Source: Magicicada septendecula (lineage: Eukaryota; Arthropoda; Insecta; Hemiptera; Cicadidae). Taken from it: a stretch of DNA of 64,000 nucleotides. A program made the translations under genes and the position numbers. The notes under the pieces were generated by a model, which did no database searches, was not told the origin of the DNA, and saw nothing but the letters and a program-made list of their open reading frames with translations. Each line of letters starts with the position of its first letter. Position 1 is the stretch's first letter. Location: the NCBI GenBank assembly GCA_034769895.1, contig CM068367.1, forward strand, positions 1,313,379,046 to 1,313,443,045. Reading direction: 5' to 3'. Positions 27,201-35,400 of this stretch are shown one piece after another.

Positions 27201-27519
27201 AGTATGTGCAGTTTTGTACATAGTGGACTGTTTGACTGTATTGTACTATTTGGTGAGCTGTAAATCTACATAAGAATATAAAATATATTTCTAGTTAACA
27301 ATTTTTATCATTATTACGTTTATTTCGAAAATTTTCAAACTAACCAAAGCACAAGATCAACATACATTAATAATTCAAAAATGTTATACAAACTGCTATA
27401 ACTTACTTCACAACTTTTCCATACTTGGCGAATATCTTGTGTAGATCATTATTGGTCAAAGAGTACGGTAGGTTCGACACGTAAACTGTACTTTTACTGG
27501 GTGCTAACCCATGACTCAT
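1354..27519 (-). CDS. ZCRB1: ZCRB1 (U11/U12 snRNP 31 kDa protein), whole gene, five coding exons
   Basis: RNA-binding protein of the U11/U12 di-snRNP, which acts in the nucleus in splicing of minor (U12-type) introns. The coding sequence joins 27,519-27,407, 20,971-20,860, 18,747-18,535, 2,215-2,084 and 1,488-1,354: 705 bp, 234 residues plus stop. The human protein is 217 residues. Order of parts: an RRM at about residues 10-86, with RNP2 VYVSNL at 12-17 and RNP1 [10 protein letters not shown] at 49-58; a CCHC zinc knuckle with C107, C110, H115 and C120; a Lys/Arg-rich stretch; an acidic region; and the conserved C-terminal YFSDEEE block. The N-terminus [15 protein letters not shown] is near-identical to the vertebrate protein. 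All introns are GT-AG and U2-type (donors GTAAGT, GTATTT, GTAATT, GTAAGT). Intron lengths are 6,435, 2,112, 16,319 and 595 bp, and most of that length is transposons. No coding defect is visible. Confidence 0.96.
1489..2083 (-). other. ZCRB1 intron 4
   Basis: 595-bp GT-AG intron, AT-rich with two poly-T runs on the plus strand (near 1,780 and 1,887). Nothing else is seen in it. Confidence 0.9.
2084..2215 (-). CDS. ZCRB1: ZCRB1 exon 4 (acidic region)
   Basis: 44 codons, residues 147-190, rich in Asp and Glu ([23 protein letters not shown]). The PxLxxLSxAI segment matches the same region of vertebrate ZCRB1. The acceptor is TTTATAG and the donor GTAAGT. It is separated from exon 3 by the 16.3-kb transposon-filled intron. 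Confidence 0.93.
2216..2759. other. ZCRB1 intron 3, 3'-side segment, nothing recognised
   Basis: AT-rich intronic sequence with a poly-A run near 2,630. No reading frame or repeat structure is recognised. Confidence 0.7.
2760..3773. mobile_element. 1.0-kb non-autonomous DNA transposon with terminal inverted repeats
   Basis: The ends form an inverted repeat of about 24 bp: AGCAAAATTGAAAGTTAAGG at the left and its complement, with one C/T change, at 3,750-3,773. Length is 1,014 bp and no transposase frame is seen. The target duplication is not clear, so the superfamily is unassigned. It sits in ZCRB1 intron 3. Confidence 0.6.
3774..4089. other. Intronic, nothing recognised
   Basis: AT-rich intron sequence between the inverted-repeat element and the LINE fragment. 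No feature is recognised. Confidence 0.6.
4090..4970 (+). pseudogene. Non-LTR retrotransposon (LINE) reverse transcriptase fragment, part 1
   Basis: Fragments in several frames give an RT order typical of endonuclease-RT LINEs: [35 protein letters not shown], the catalytic [14 protein letters not shown] box near 4,400-4,440, then [29 protein letters not shown] and [13 protein letters not shown]. The copy is 5'-truncated and broken by stops and frameshifts, so it is dead. The C-terminal continuation lies 3.1 kb away at 8,088, separated by a later insertion. The exact LINE clade cannot be fixed by eye. Confidence 0.85.
4971..8080. mobile_element. 3.1-kb insertion of unassigned type inside the LINE
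   Basis: The 7-bp sequence AACAGTG stands immediately before (4,964-4,970) and after (8,081-8,087) this block. Removing the block restores the LINE frame (NEQ, one stop, then [11 protein letters not shown]), so it is a genuine insertion with a target-site duplication. It has no sizeable ORF. From about 6,240 onward the plus strand is strongly T-rich. A TGGCGCCAA motif at 5,159-5,167 resembles the LTR/primer-site junction of the E2 elements, but no pair of LTRs was found. No terminal inverted repeat is obvious. Confidence 0.65.
8088..8290 (+). pseudogene. LINE C-terminal fragment, part 2
   Basis: The frame reads [19 protein letters not shown], then [20 protein letters not shown]. This is the conserved C-terminal segment that follows RLMRNEQ in the same LINE family. 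It is the direct continuation of the fragment ending at 4,970, split by the 3.1-kb insertion. The end of the element blends into AT-rich DNA near 8,290. Confidence 0.82.
8330..9010 (-). pseudogene. Decayed DDE_3 (IS630/Tc1/mariner-type) transposase
   Basis: Reading the minus strand from 9,010 downward gives broken stretches of a DDE_3 transposase: a degraded DETY-like box near 8,790, then [47 protein letters not shown] (the second Asp block, now Tyr-Gly) and [11 protein letters not shown], followed by an [10 protein letters not shown] remnant. There are several stops and frameshifts, and the first catalytic Asp is uncertain. The family is related to, but distinct from, the 24.1-25.5 kb transposase. 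It abuts the LINE 3' end. Confidence 0.72.
9225..9253. repeat. (TG)n microsatellite
   Basis: About 14 uninterrupted TG dinucleotides in ZCRB1 intron 3, just outside the E1 LTR element. Confidence 0.9.
9427..10760 (-). repeat. E1 3' LTR
   Basis: 1,334 bp, TG...CA. Relative to the other LTR it lacks a 16-bp stretch (present near 16,170). It contains a GC-richer core (about 9,950-10,620) whose short open frames are repeated in the other LTR and are not genes. Confidence 0.9.
10761..10810 (-). promoter_or_regulatory. E1 polypurine tract and adjoining hairpin
   Basis: In element sense, AGGGGGTAT directly precedes the 3' LTR, as a plus-strand primer (PPT) should. Just upstream, 10,770-10,810 folds into a hairpin: outer stem CAATGAGA/TCTCATTG and inner stems TTCT/AGAA and CTGTT/AACAG. 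E2 has the same hairpin with one outer pair changed from A-T to G-C. Confidence 0.7.
10811..14521 (-). other. E1 non-coding interior
   Basis: 3.7 kb without ORFs of note. The plus strand is very poor in G, so the element's sense RNA is poor in C. Two blocks are conserved with E2: about 10,811-11,110 beside the PPT, and about 13,080-13,680. A 28-bp direct duplication lies at about 13,199-13,253. Confidence 0.7.
13389..13424 (-). other. Conserved hairpin in E1 interior
   Basis: Perfect 12-bp inverted repeat CAGCTATGGTCA / TGACCATAGCTG with a 12-nt loop. An alternative inner stem TCAAG/CTTGA is also possible. The sequence is identical in the E2 copies (43,125-43,160 and 57,110-57,145) although the elements have diverged elsewhere. 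Suggested role: a cis-acting RNA signal such as packaging or dimerisation. That role is inference only. Confidence 0.6.
14522..15574 (-). pseudogene. E1 gag-position protein, one early stop
   Basis: From ATG at 15,574 the frame reads 16 codons to TAA (15,526-15,524), then continues open for some 330 codons to the stop at 14,522. It is clearly homologous to the 422-residue E2 protein: the N-terminal coiled-coil segment ([35 protein letters not shown]), the [15 protein letters not shown] block, and the C-terminal [10 protein letters not shown]. It is strongly acidic and has no zinc knuckle, protease or RT motif. Position and coiled coil suggest a Gag-like structural protein; function is not established. 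It is possibly inactive in this copy because of the stop, unless translation restarts downstream. Confidence 0.7.
15826..17175 (-). repeat. E1 5' LTR
   Basis: 1,350 bp, TG...CA, paired with 9,427-10,760. Transcription would start here and run leftward. The sequence just inside (15,800-15,825) should hold the primer-binding site but has no clean TGG start, unlike E2, so it looks degraded. Confidence 0.9.
17180..18534. other. ZCRB1 intron 3, 5'-side segment, nothing recognised
   Basis: AT-rich intron from the E1 target duplication to the exon 3 donor. No ORF or repeat structure is recognised. Confidence 0.7.
18535..18747 (-). CDS. ZCRB1: ZCRB1 exon 3 (end of RRM, CCHC knuckle)
   Basis: 71 codons in phase 0, residues 76-146. 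It encodes the last RRM strand ([11 protein letters not shown]), the [20 protein letters not shown] segment with the CX2CX4HX4C knuckle, then GEREPP and a Lys/Arg cluster. The acceptor is ATTAG and the donor is CAA/GTAATT. The first codon is ATG, but the frame is open from exon 2, so it is not a start. Confidence 0.95.
19168..19211 (-). ncRNA. Hammerhead-ribozyme-like motif in PLE arm
   Basis: On the minus strand: helix I CACCA/TGGTG, core CTGAAGA (19,206-19,200), a weakened stem II, core GAAA, then the self-complementary ACGT and a GTC cleavage triplet. The opposite arm (19,771 onward) keeps the CTGAAGA and a GTC/GAC stem II but has lost the GAAAC. The ACGT helix III is too short to close alone, as in the minimal dimer-type hammerheads known from Penelope-like elements. 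Confidence 0.5.
19340..19690 (-). pseudogene. GIY-YIG endonuclease domain of a Penelope-like element
   Basis: The minus strand reads [17 protein letters not shown], then [24 protein letters not shown], and [18 protein letters not shown] with a final NKYWIPAL. This matches the C-terminal order of PLE proteins (CxCGKVYIG...EHK...SAVAEH...REAIEIxKH...WxPAL). At least three stops interrupt it, so it is inactive. The first segment changes the usual GET to CTT after VYI. Confidence 0.82.
19891..20101. repeat. Tandem duplication, 107-bp unit, two copies
   Basis: A unit beginning AAAAGTGTATGTTTGACACA occurs at 19,891 and again at 19,998 with a few substitutions. Local duplication in ZCRB1 intron 2; no coding content. 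Confidence 0.85.
20102..20859. other. ZCRB1 intron 2, remainder
   Basis: AT-rich intron sequence up to the exon 2 donor. Nothing is recognised. Confidence 0.65.
20860..20971 (-). CDS. ZCRB1: ZCRB1 exon 2 (RNP1 half of RRM)
   Basis: The acceptor TTTATAG precedes 20,971. The first base completes Lys38, then [20 protein letters not shown] carries RNP1. It ends at Gln75 in phase 0, before donor GTATTT. Length 112 bp. Confidence 0.95.
20972..21559. other. ZCRB1 intron 1, 3'-side segment
   Basis: AT-rich intronic sequence between exon 2 and the hAT-like pseudogene. Nothing is recognised. Confidence 0.6.
21560..23330 (-). pseudogene. hAT-type / ZMYM1-like transposase pseudogene
   Basis: Minus-strand stretches in order match the transposon-derived ZMYM1 (DUF4371-hAT) family: a [10 protein letters not shown]-like segment near 23,250; CPWTGY-type remnants of RGH; EKNFMELLK-type and QWLQREQN-type remnants near 23,000; then [47 protein letters not shown] near 22,580-22,720; and a [14 protein letters not shown] tail near 21,640. 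There are many stops and frameshifts, so it is dead. Lies inside ZCRB1 intron 1. Confidence 0.7.
23331..23769. other. Intronic, mariner-type end fragment near 23,702
   Basis: Mostly unassigned. The stretch at 23,702-23,730, starting TACGAGGGCTATTTGAAAAT, resembles the terminal repeat of mariner elements, but no partner repeat was found. Confidence 0.4.
23772..25913 (-). mobile_element. Tc1/mariner-type transposon with 39-bp TIRs (2.14 kb)
   Basis: Terminal inverted repeats 23,772-23,810 and 25,875-25,913 agree at 37 of 39 positions and are flanked by TA on both sides (23,770-23,771 and 25,914-25,915), the target used by this superfamily. The element encloses one transposase on the minus strand. 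Inserted in ZCRB1 intron 1. Confidence 0.85.
24118..25503 (-). pseudogene. DDE transposase of the Tc1/mariner-type element, DD82E-like
   Basis: From ATG at 25,503: an N-terminal helix-turn-helix region ([13 protein letters not shown] to [12 protein letters not shown]), a linker, then the catalytic core: [15 protein letters not shown] (first Asp), [11 protein letters not shown] (second Asp) and [11 protein letters not shown] (Glu). Counting across the break gives 82 residues between the second Asp and the Glu. That is unlike DD34E/DD34D and fits the lineage described as DD82E (Sailor). An acidic Ser/Asp-rich C-terminus follows ([13 protein letters not shown]). Frameshifts near 25,070-25,130 and 24,900-25,000 and a TAA at 24,493-24,495 make it inactive. 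Confidence 0.82.
25916..27406. other. ZCRB1 intron 1, 5'-side segment, nothing recognised
   Basis: Intron sequence from the Tc1/mariner-type element to the exon 1 donor. No convincing coding or repeat structure. Confidence 0.6.
27407..27519 (-). CDS. ZCRB1: ZCRB1 exon 1 (start of RRM)
   Basis: ATG at 27,519-27,517 begins [10 protein letters not shown], matching the family N-terminus, so this start is secure. It encodes residues 1-37 and two bases of Lys38, covering RNP2 and helix 1 of the RRM. Donor GTAAGT begins at 27,406. The 5' UTR and promoter cannot be delimited; upstream bases are AT-rich. Confidence 0.95.
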
Positions 27520-28360
27520 TTTACGCGAATTTACTATAAAAACTGCATGACAAAATTATGTTAACCTCAAAGTACATTGTTTACATTTATCCCTAAAGGG
27601 AGCATGACACTTGTCCTAACAGACAGATATCATGCAGGCAAGTTTAAGACACGCGTCCGGTCCACCGACAATTGTAGTTTTTATGATAACTGTCGGACCG
27701 AAATTTTAGCAAACTCGACAGACGGGCGACTCAATCGAACGAACTTAACTGACATTTGTGATAAAAAATGACAAAATAGTTTCCACGAAAAAGTAGTAAA
27801 CATTTTTAATTTAAGCTAAATACCGTTATATGTTATGTCTGGTAGTCATTTAATAGGCTATTGTCGATTTCTGGCTTTGACTCGGTCAGCTGTAATTTAA
27901 ACTCAGCAGCAGACGCTAAAACATTCAAAATGTTAAGGTGACATCGTACACTAAAAATAATTTTTTTGACAATTTTTTATTATTATTCTACATGTTTTTC
28001 TGAACAAAATGGTGTATCATCATGGTAATCCGATAGACATAAGTACTATTTTTATTTATTTTTTATACAACGCTGCACACATCGTGAAAGTGGTAATATC
28101 GCTATGCAACTCCCAGTTTTGTACCATGTTTCTCTCAACATTCTTTGAATGTTTATTTATTTATTATAGTAGTACGTAGTTTACATTTTGCTAAAAATTT
28201 CATTTTACATGTTGACTACACTGATTCAGTCAGCTGATACAAATCAAAACAACAAAACGTCTGTTCTGTTTGTACTGATTGAATGTGCTATTGTGTTTTG
28301 ATATGTCTGTGGTAAAAGTTATTTTTGATTGATAAAAGTGGTTCCATGTTCTTCACATAA
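27520..28360. other. Upstream region of ZCRB1
   Basis: Should contain the ZCRB1 promoter and 5' UTR (minus strand, above 27,519). No TATA box or initiator is defended. Local GC rises between 27,600 and 27,740. Confidence 0.5.
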
Positions 28361-29076
28361 TGGGAAGGTCCACTAAATTGTTCAAAAAAAGAATATTTAC
28401 TGATAATCAGTATAAAAAGGCAGTGCATGTATCGCAAACTTATTCAAGTAGACCTAACCTATAAGCATCTAGTCCTAGCCTTCAAAGTGAAAAAAAGCTC
28501 ATTGTGCATCTTTTACAAAGTTAAACTCTGGTGTCAATGAAGAATTTCTGCATATTAATAAACCTTCAACTTATTATAACAGAGCACTTATTACAAAAGA
28601 AAACTACACTCACAAACATTCTCTTCCAATGTCAGTATTAGAGAAAATAAGACCTATTTTCGAAGACCTATCCAATGAAACTCTTCTGCGTCGGTGCTGT
28701 TTGGGGAAAACACAAAACCCAAACGAGTCCTTCAATGGATTGATTTGGAAGAGAATACCAAAAACTGTTTTTGTTGGGATAGTTACACTAAACATATAGT
28801 TACATCATGTAGGGGGTGTATGATGCTGTGCTATCATGTAATAAAGGTGCATTGAGTAAGGTTGATGTCTTGAAGGCACTTGGACTTAAATACAGTGATA
28901 ACTGCAAGGTGCGGCTACAGCAAATAGATATGAAAAAAATACGAGAAGCTGAAAAAAAATTTACAGAACTCGAAAAAACTAAGAGTATGGTGACTGATTC
29001 GGGTTCGTTCTTGTTGCGAAGGATTACCGATTTACAATGTAGGTCCAACTTGGCCTGTTGTAGTGCAGATACATGA
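28361..29076 (+). pseudogene. Mutator-like transposase fragment, internally deleted
   Basis: An N-terminal piece from ATG at 28,361 (MGRSTKLFKKRIFTDNQYKK) runs to a stop near 28,460. A C-terminal piece follows: LPMSVLEKIRPIFEDLSNET, LLRRC, GKTQNPNESFNGLIWKRIPK, TVFVG, then, after a frameshift near 28,810, YDAVLSCNKGALSKVDVLKALG and a Lys/Glu-rich tail. The TQNxNES...IWxRxPK motif is characteristic of an arthropod Mutator-like transposase family. The central catalytic part is missing, so this is a deletion derivative. Confidence 0.62.
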
Positions 29077-30547
29077 AAAAAGGAAGAAAGTGAAGAAACA
29101 AAAGACTTTGAATCAGGGATGTTTCAATGTAATTTTGTTGATTATTCATGAATAAAGGTATATTTTAAATTAAAACGAGTTTCCTGAAAAAATACCTTAT
29201 TTTACTACAAATGTACCTTTATCTCAAAACGTACATGAGATAGTCACTTAAAATTTTTACTGTAGTTGGCAGATACCTACATACATTATTACGTATCTCG
29301 TGTATCGGGTATTATTAAGTTTATAAGTTGTGATAAAGATTGGTTTGTTCTACGATGAAAACCGAATGAGTAAATAGTGTATCAGTTGATCGTGAATTAC
29401 TTATGTTGCGTGTTTTGGAACGTGATTTAATATATAAGTTTAATTCTTGGACTTATTGTCGCCAACAACAAGACGAGCAGCGCTACTAACGACAGCCTCT
29501 GATGAAGCCTTCTATAGGTGAAAGCCGGTTTAGGCTGTAAGGTAAAACTTTACGTTCTTACTTATAAAAAACATTGTGTTCCGAGTCGTCAATATTATAG
29601 TGATATTTATATAAGTTTAAGAAATGAATTATTCTGCCTTGGTTTAATAATCAGAATTATTATTATTCCAATTCAGCAGTTAAAACTTCAAAATTAATTC
29701 AAAAATAGTGGTCGAGTCGTCCCAAACAATTCTCAAGGTTCACCTTCGATATTAGGCTCAACCCTATTTTTTGAGGTTAATCTTGGTTTTGTAGTTTGTG
29801 TAATTCCAACGAGTCCCCGACGTCTTCTTAGTCTTGGTAATTATAAAATAAATGTTGATAATATCTTATGTTCATGAAATAATTACGCATGGATATGATT
29901 TATGAACATTATCGTTTAATCTTTATACTTGGAGTTCAAATTGATAGAAATTTTCATTCGATACACACGTTAGTAAGAATCGATAGTTATCTCAGGAGTG
30001 AATAATAAAATAGGTTTAACATATTTCGTGGGAATTCTTGTGGCTGCTACGAAAAGTTCCATTACATGATAAATAACAATATAGAGTACATTTACAAATC
30101 TTTCTAGTACTTATAATCTAAAAAGAGAGTTACAAAAATTATTAAGAAAAAACATACAACGTCTGATGTTATTCAGTACACCTAGTACAAAGCACGCTGG
30201 TTAGAGTGGTCATCATCATGGCTGCCTTCGTCCGTGTCAGATAACAACTGAAGTTTGCTAATGTGTCAAATAAATGTCTTCCTTGTAACCACTGATTCTT
30301 ATATATATAATTTGGTTTTCACTTATTAAAATGTTCACTAGTGATAGTGTGAATTATAGTGTTGTCTAGTGGTTGTTCGTATTGAATAAATAATATTGTC
30401 AGTTATAAAGTCGAATAATACATTACACTTCTAGGCGATGTTCGCTGAACGTCTCCTTATTTTTTCTTGATATTTTCTTTATGGTGTGTGTTCCTGGTTA
30501 GTTAGATGATTGTAGTTAAGGAATTGTTTATCTTCAGTGGTTTTCAT
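29077..30547. other. Intergenic, PLE-type remnant around 29,490
   Basis: AT-rich sequence without ORFs. The only recognised item is the hammerhead-like motif at 29,492-29,538, probably the end of an old Penelope-like element whose other limit is not visible. Confidence 0.5.
29492..29538 (+). ncRNA. Hammerhead-ribozyme-like motif
   Basis: Helix I is a perfect 7-bp pair ACAGCCT/AGGCTGT enclosing: core CTGATGA (29,499-29,505), stem II GCCT/AGGT with loop TCTAT, core GAAA (29,520-29,523), a near-palindromic helix III (AGCCGGTT), and a cleavage triplet ending at T 29,531. All core bases of the hammerhead are present at correct spacing. Helix III can form only weakly alone but well between two molecules, as in minimal Penelope hammerheads. 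Confidence 0.6.
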
Positions 30548-31123
30548 AAAAATTTTGGTAAATATTTACCTGTGCTACACCATACGCCATATTAACTGAG
30601 TAGTTAGTGGGATCACCACTACATTTTGCCTTAACGTAATTCAATTGCCTACAACGCAAAGCATTACATTTCAGACTCGTGGGTGGCCGACTCATCAGTT
30701 TCCTACAGTATCCACCGCCGAGAGTGATTTTGGGTAGCCGGCTCACCGCACATGCTTTAGTCTACGGCGCCTCCGAGGTTACTAATAATAAACTCGCGGT
30801 GGGCTCAACGCAAAGCTTTAAACCGCCGTTTGGGCTCAACGCAATTTTGAACATGTAAGAATCATGTAAATTTTGTTTTGGAAACGCATCAACATGATTT
30901 CCAGTCAAATTCGGCTCACCGTCTACACAGTCAATATGGCGATCATTCACTTTTGCATGCATCCTTATGGGAGTATTTATTTTATTTTTTTTCTTCGTAA
31001 ATAGCTTCGACCCCCGTTTAAAATTAATTTTCGCGTGTTTATATAACATAGAAGAATAAAAAAAAAAATATTTCACTTCAAGATTGTATGGTGGAGCACA
31101 GGTAAATATTAACCAAAATTTTT
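30548..31123. mobile_element. 576-bp MITE with 38-bp TIRs
   Basis: The ends 30,548-30,585 and 31,086-31,123 are inverted repeats with 36 of 38 matches. There is no coding content. The interior is GC-richer than its surroundings and contains several copies of a short motif close to GGCTCAMCGCA (near 30,742, 30,800, 30,834 and 30,912). The target duplication is not obvious, so the superfamily is unassigned. Confidence 0.75.
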
Positions 31124-31619
31124 ACCAAATTTTCTTTCACCAAACGGTTTGTGAGTTTAGTTTTTCATTTTAAATACATCTCGGCAAGCACTATTAAACT
31201 GTTCTCAATCACAATTAACAATAAAATCTCATTTCTTCTTTTTTAGTCACCGAACTGATCAAAACTTCTTAAATTTTGATTGGCCACTTATGTACAGGTT
31301 AAGTGTTATATGACCAATACCCCTTAATTACTTTACATTTTACAAATTACCTTTAACAAATAATTTTATTATTATATCCTAATGATACATACAATGTTTA
31401 TATGATTATTAATTACACAATTACAAACAATTTGGTACTAAACATGCCTCAAGTTATAACTGTAAAACCTTAGTACTTAGTGAATTTCTCTGATATATGA
31501 TGGAACAATTTATAATGGTTGATTGTAAGTTATACTTTGACTCCATGAACTAAATATATTTAAATTAATTAACTAATAACATGAACTCTTATAATATATA
31601 ACACAACTCTTAATAATAA
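31124..31619. other. Intergenic flank at the 3' edge of the Helitron array
   Basis: AT-rich, nothing recognised. The base next to the Helitron 3' end, read on the minus strand, is T, as expected for Helitron insertion between A and T. Confidence 0.65.
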
Positions 31620-31650
31620 CTAGTGGTCGCCCAGTGGTCGAAATTCGACC
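31620..31650 (-). terminator. Helitron A 3' terminus: hairpin plus CTAG
   Basis: In element sense: palindrome GGTCGAATTTCGACC, then 12 nt, then CTAG, then host T. This hairpin-CTRR structure ends rolling-circle transposition. Identical termini occur at 38,215-38,245 (copy B) and 52,198-52,228 (copy C). Confidence 0.9.
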
Positions 31651-32407
31651 GTAATTCATTAAATTTTTAAGTTTGAACGTTATTGAGGTTCTTTTGTCAA
31701 AGAGTATACCTCTATAATCATTGCATATAATTTTTTTGAATTTTGTTCTATTACGTCAGCTGCGAGCGTGTACAAATACGTCATTAGCGTGTGTTGTTTG
31801 CCTTAATTCCCTGCAATACCTATGAAATTTAATGTTAGTAACAGTTGAAAAAAAAACACAATTATACCTTGTATTCGTATTTATTTTTTGATATAATTCA
31901 TTGTCAATTTTAATTTTTTCATGTTATTATTGAATCAAATAAACGCTAATAAAAATGAGACTTGACATTCATAGAAGTATAAGATACATTGTTTTCAATT
32001 CCAGTGGATTACATTTCATTTTTGGTAAGGTACAAAATTCGAAAACAGTTTGAAGATTATCTGCTACAAAGCTTATATAATTTTTTTTCTATGCATTAAT
32101 TTTTGAGTTATTTGAAAAATATGAAAGATAGGAAAAATGAGGTTTAGCTTGGTTAAGCCATATTTAAAAAGCAATAACGCGTTTTTTGACATTTCCTTGG
32201 GTTTTTTTTATTGCCATACTGACCAGGTTTCGCCAAGGCTACACAGTTATTTTGCCTATCTTTTTCGAATTATATAAAATTTAAATAAAAAATTAATAAA
32301 AAATACGTGCCTCGTATTTTTTCATATATTTTTCATTAAATCAAAAATACCGGGTGGTTAAAAAAATAAATGTTGTCCATTGAACTTAAAATAGTTTGAA
32401 AGTGAAT

Positions 32408-35400
32408 TTAATGATTCAGAACTTCTGTGGAAACGATGTTTTTTGTAAAAACTCTTTCATCATTTGCTAAATGCCCTTGGCCATTATATTCGGAAATATA
32501 AAATCTTAAACCATCGAATGATCGAACTCTACTTGCTGCGACGTACAATTGACCAAGTGTAAAAACTGGCTGCCTCAATAAAATTCCAATTTTTTCGAAT
32601 GTTTGTCCTTGAGACTTATTTATTGTCATCGCAAATGCAGGTATAATTGGAAATTGAGTTCTTTGAAAGTTAAATGGTAAAACAGTACCGGAATATGTTA
32701 AATTTATACGTGGAATCAAAATTCTCTTATTGCGTGCGGTTCCAGTTAAAACTTTGCAATCAATAGCATTACGATGCATACACTTGATGCGCATTCTTGT
32801 GTTCCATTGACTAATGCTTCCTTTGTATTTAAGTTTCTGATCAGTAAAACGATGCAATTAACTTTCAATACTAACTTATGTAGTGGCAAACCACTAATAG
32901 TCAAAGAATTCAAAAACTCTACTGGATAGTTATTGATTTCATTGTCATCATCACAAATTATTTTATCGTAGCTATGATATGTTTTCTGTTTACCTGGTAT
33001 TCGATTAAGTATATCAGTATTAATAAAAGTACAATCATCATTTTTAGGTGCTAAAATAACTGACTTCAATATGTTATCTGAGAGTATGTTTTCGGAAATA
33101 TTTCCATACACCTCATTAATAATTTTATTTTCATCTCCTATTAATTGCTAAGGTATTTCAATAATATTTTCACCAAACTGAGGGAATTGTGGGGCTTCAT
33201 CATTACCAATTTTTTTCAAGAATTCGACAAATTCTATTTCACTTGGTAAGGCTCTCATATTTTGAGTAAACGATACTTTATGAAAATAAACAAATTTTTG
33301 CCAACTGGTGACACAATTTTCAATTAAAGTTGCACGTGATCCATGTGGGACAACTGGTAAGATTTGGCGAAAATCACCGCACAGAAGTATCGTTTTCACT
33401 CCAAATGGTTTATGTTTATCATTTTCATCGCATAGATCCTGCAATAATCTATCTATGATTTTCAACACTTGCAGTGGGCACATAGAAATTTCATCAATAA
33501 TTATCAATGATGATGAATTTATGTAACGTCCATATCTACTATTTGCGGTAATATTCGCTACAGAATTTTCCAAAATGGGTATAGGCAATTAAAACACATT
33601 GTGTAAAGTTCTACCTCCAAGTAATAGTGTTGAAGCTATGCCACTGAACGCTGTTGCAATGCAACTAAGATTAAGCGAATTTAATTTGTGAATAATTGCT
33701 GTTTGTGTGAATGTTTTTCCACAACCTGCATGAGTGGTTAAACAAAAAACATTAGATCCAGTATCATGGTGCAAAACTTCACGAATCACACGATCAATTA
33801 GATTACGCTGTTCAATATTTGCAGTTCCATAATGCTCACAAAACAGAAACTCTTGTTGTATTGGATCAATAGCATTTGCTTCGTCTGTTCTCTGCAAATA
33901 CGTGGGAACTGGTAAACCAAGTTCTTGACATGACAAATTATGAACATTCAAAATATCTTCAATTTCTAATAGAGCTGTGTTAAAGGATACTTCTTCGTTG
34001 TAATCTCTCAAAAAATCTTCACTAAGGTATACTTTAAATTCATTCCATAACGCCAATGCATTGGCTGGCACATTTAATGCACAAATGTAACCAAATAAAT
34101 TTGGCATTTGTTTTGGTGAATGTAATTCTTTTGCTTCATTTAAACATTCACGCCATTCATTATCATTTGAAGCAATGCCGCGAGCATGGCTTGCTTCAAC
34201 AAAAGAAGTGTGTATAATTCCATTGTATGTTCTAACATCCTCAAATGATTTTGGACCACAGACATGTAATAAAAGCAATCGTAAATGGAAAAGTTCGATG
34301 TCTTTTGGTGATACTACATATATGCGTGTAATGATTTTATCACCTCCACGCCTTCTCTTCTTCCATTTTTTTCGGGAATCTTCCCACACATAATGCAAAG
34401 GAATTTCAATATACTTATATTCATGCGCTGATGGATCTGATCGATTCAATTCAAAAAATCCTAATAATTTTGTTTGTCTTGCATTTTCAATTGCTTGACG
34501 TTCTTGCCCTTCTCGAAAGTAAACATTCTGTCTACGTGGTAAATGAATGTCAAGTCTAACAATGACATGTGATTGAAAATGCATTGGTAATTCATAGATA
34601 CGCCATACAGCTTCAGTTGATCCGACATAACGGCCATTTAAAAAATTTTTAACTTCATCAATTTGTATTTCTTGACCTGGTTCATTTCTCTCTGAACCTA
34701 ATTCAACAGATGCACTGTCATAGCCTTTATACACGTATTTATAAATGTATTTAACACTTTTAACTGTAGTGCGTACTTCAACATTTATATGGCAATTAAA
34801 TTTGGCAAGTAAATACGGATTGTATGGTACAACATAACGATTGTCGAGGCAACTACCACGAACTTCAGCATTAATACCATTATCACGCCATCTGTATAAT
34901 GGATATCCATTTAATGATTCACATGTAAATTCATTAAATCGTTTTGGATAATCTTTTGTGCATTTTCCATCTCTCATACATACAGAATTTGGATTAAGTA
35001 CACCGCATGGACCATGCATCATGTGTTTTACAACATATTCATGTAATGTAGGATGTGTTTGAATGTTAGGAATCTCCGCAGATACAACTTTATCAATATC
35101 GGTAGCGTTAACAATTTTATCTTGCTCATTTAAAGAGAGTAAAATGTGAGCATGAGGCAATCCTCTCTTTTGAAACTCAATTGTATAAATGAGTGCTTCA
35201 ACTTTACCGAAGATTTTTTTTAGTGTAAGGCCCTCAATTAATGCTTTCAGTTTGGACTTGAATACACGCACAACAATATCAGGTCGAAAATTAGCTGACT
35301 CACCTACACCAATATTGCTAACTATTTCAGGCCAACTTGGATTGCAAGTCATTGTAATAAACAAAGAAGGCTTTCCAAAATGTTGTGCAATTGACATTGC

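Noticed and set aside
1354-27519. U12-type introns in ZCRB1, which would be self-referential for a minor-spliceosome protein
   Set aside because: All four donors are GTAAGT, GTATTT, GTAATT and GTAAGT; none matches the GTATCCTT/ATATCCTT U12 consensus.
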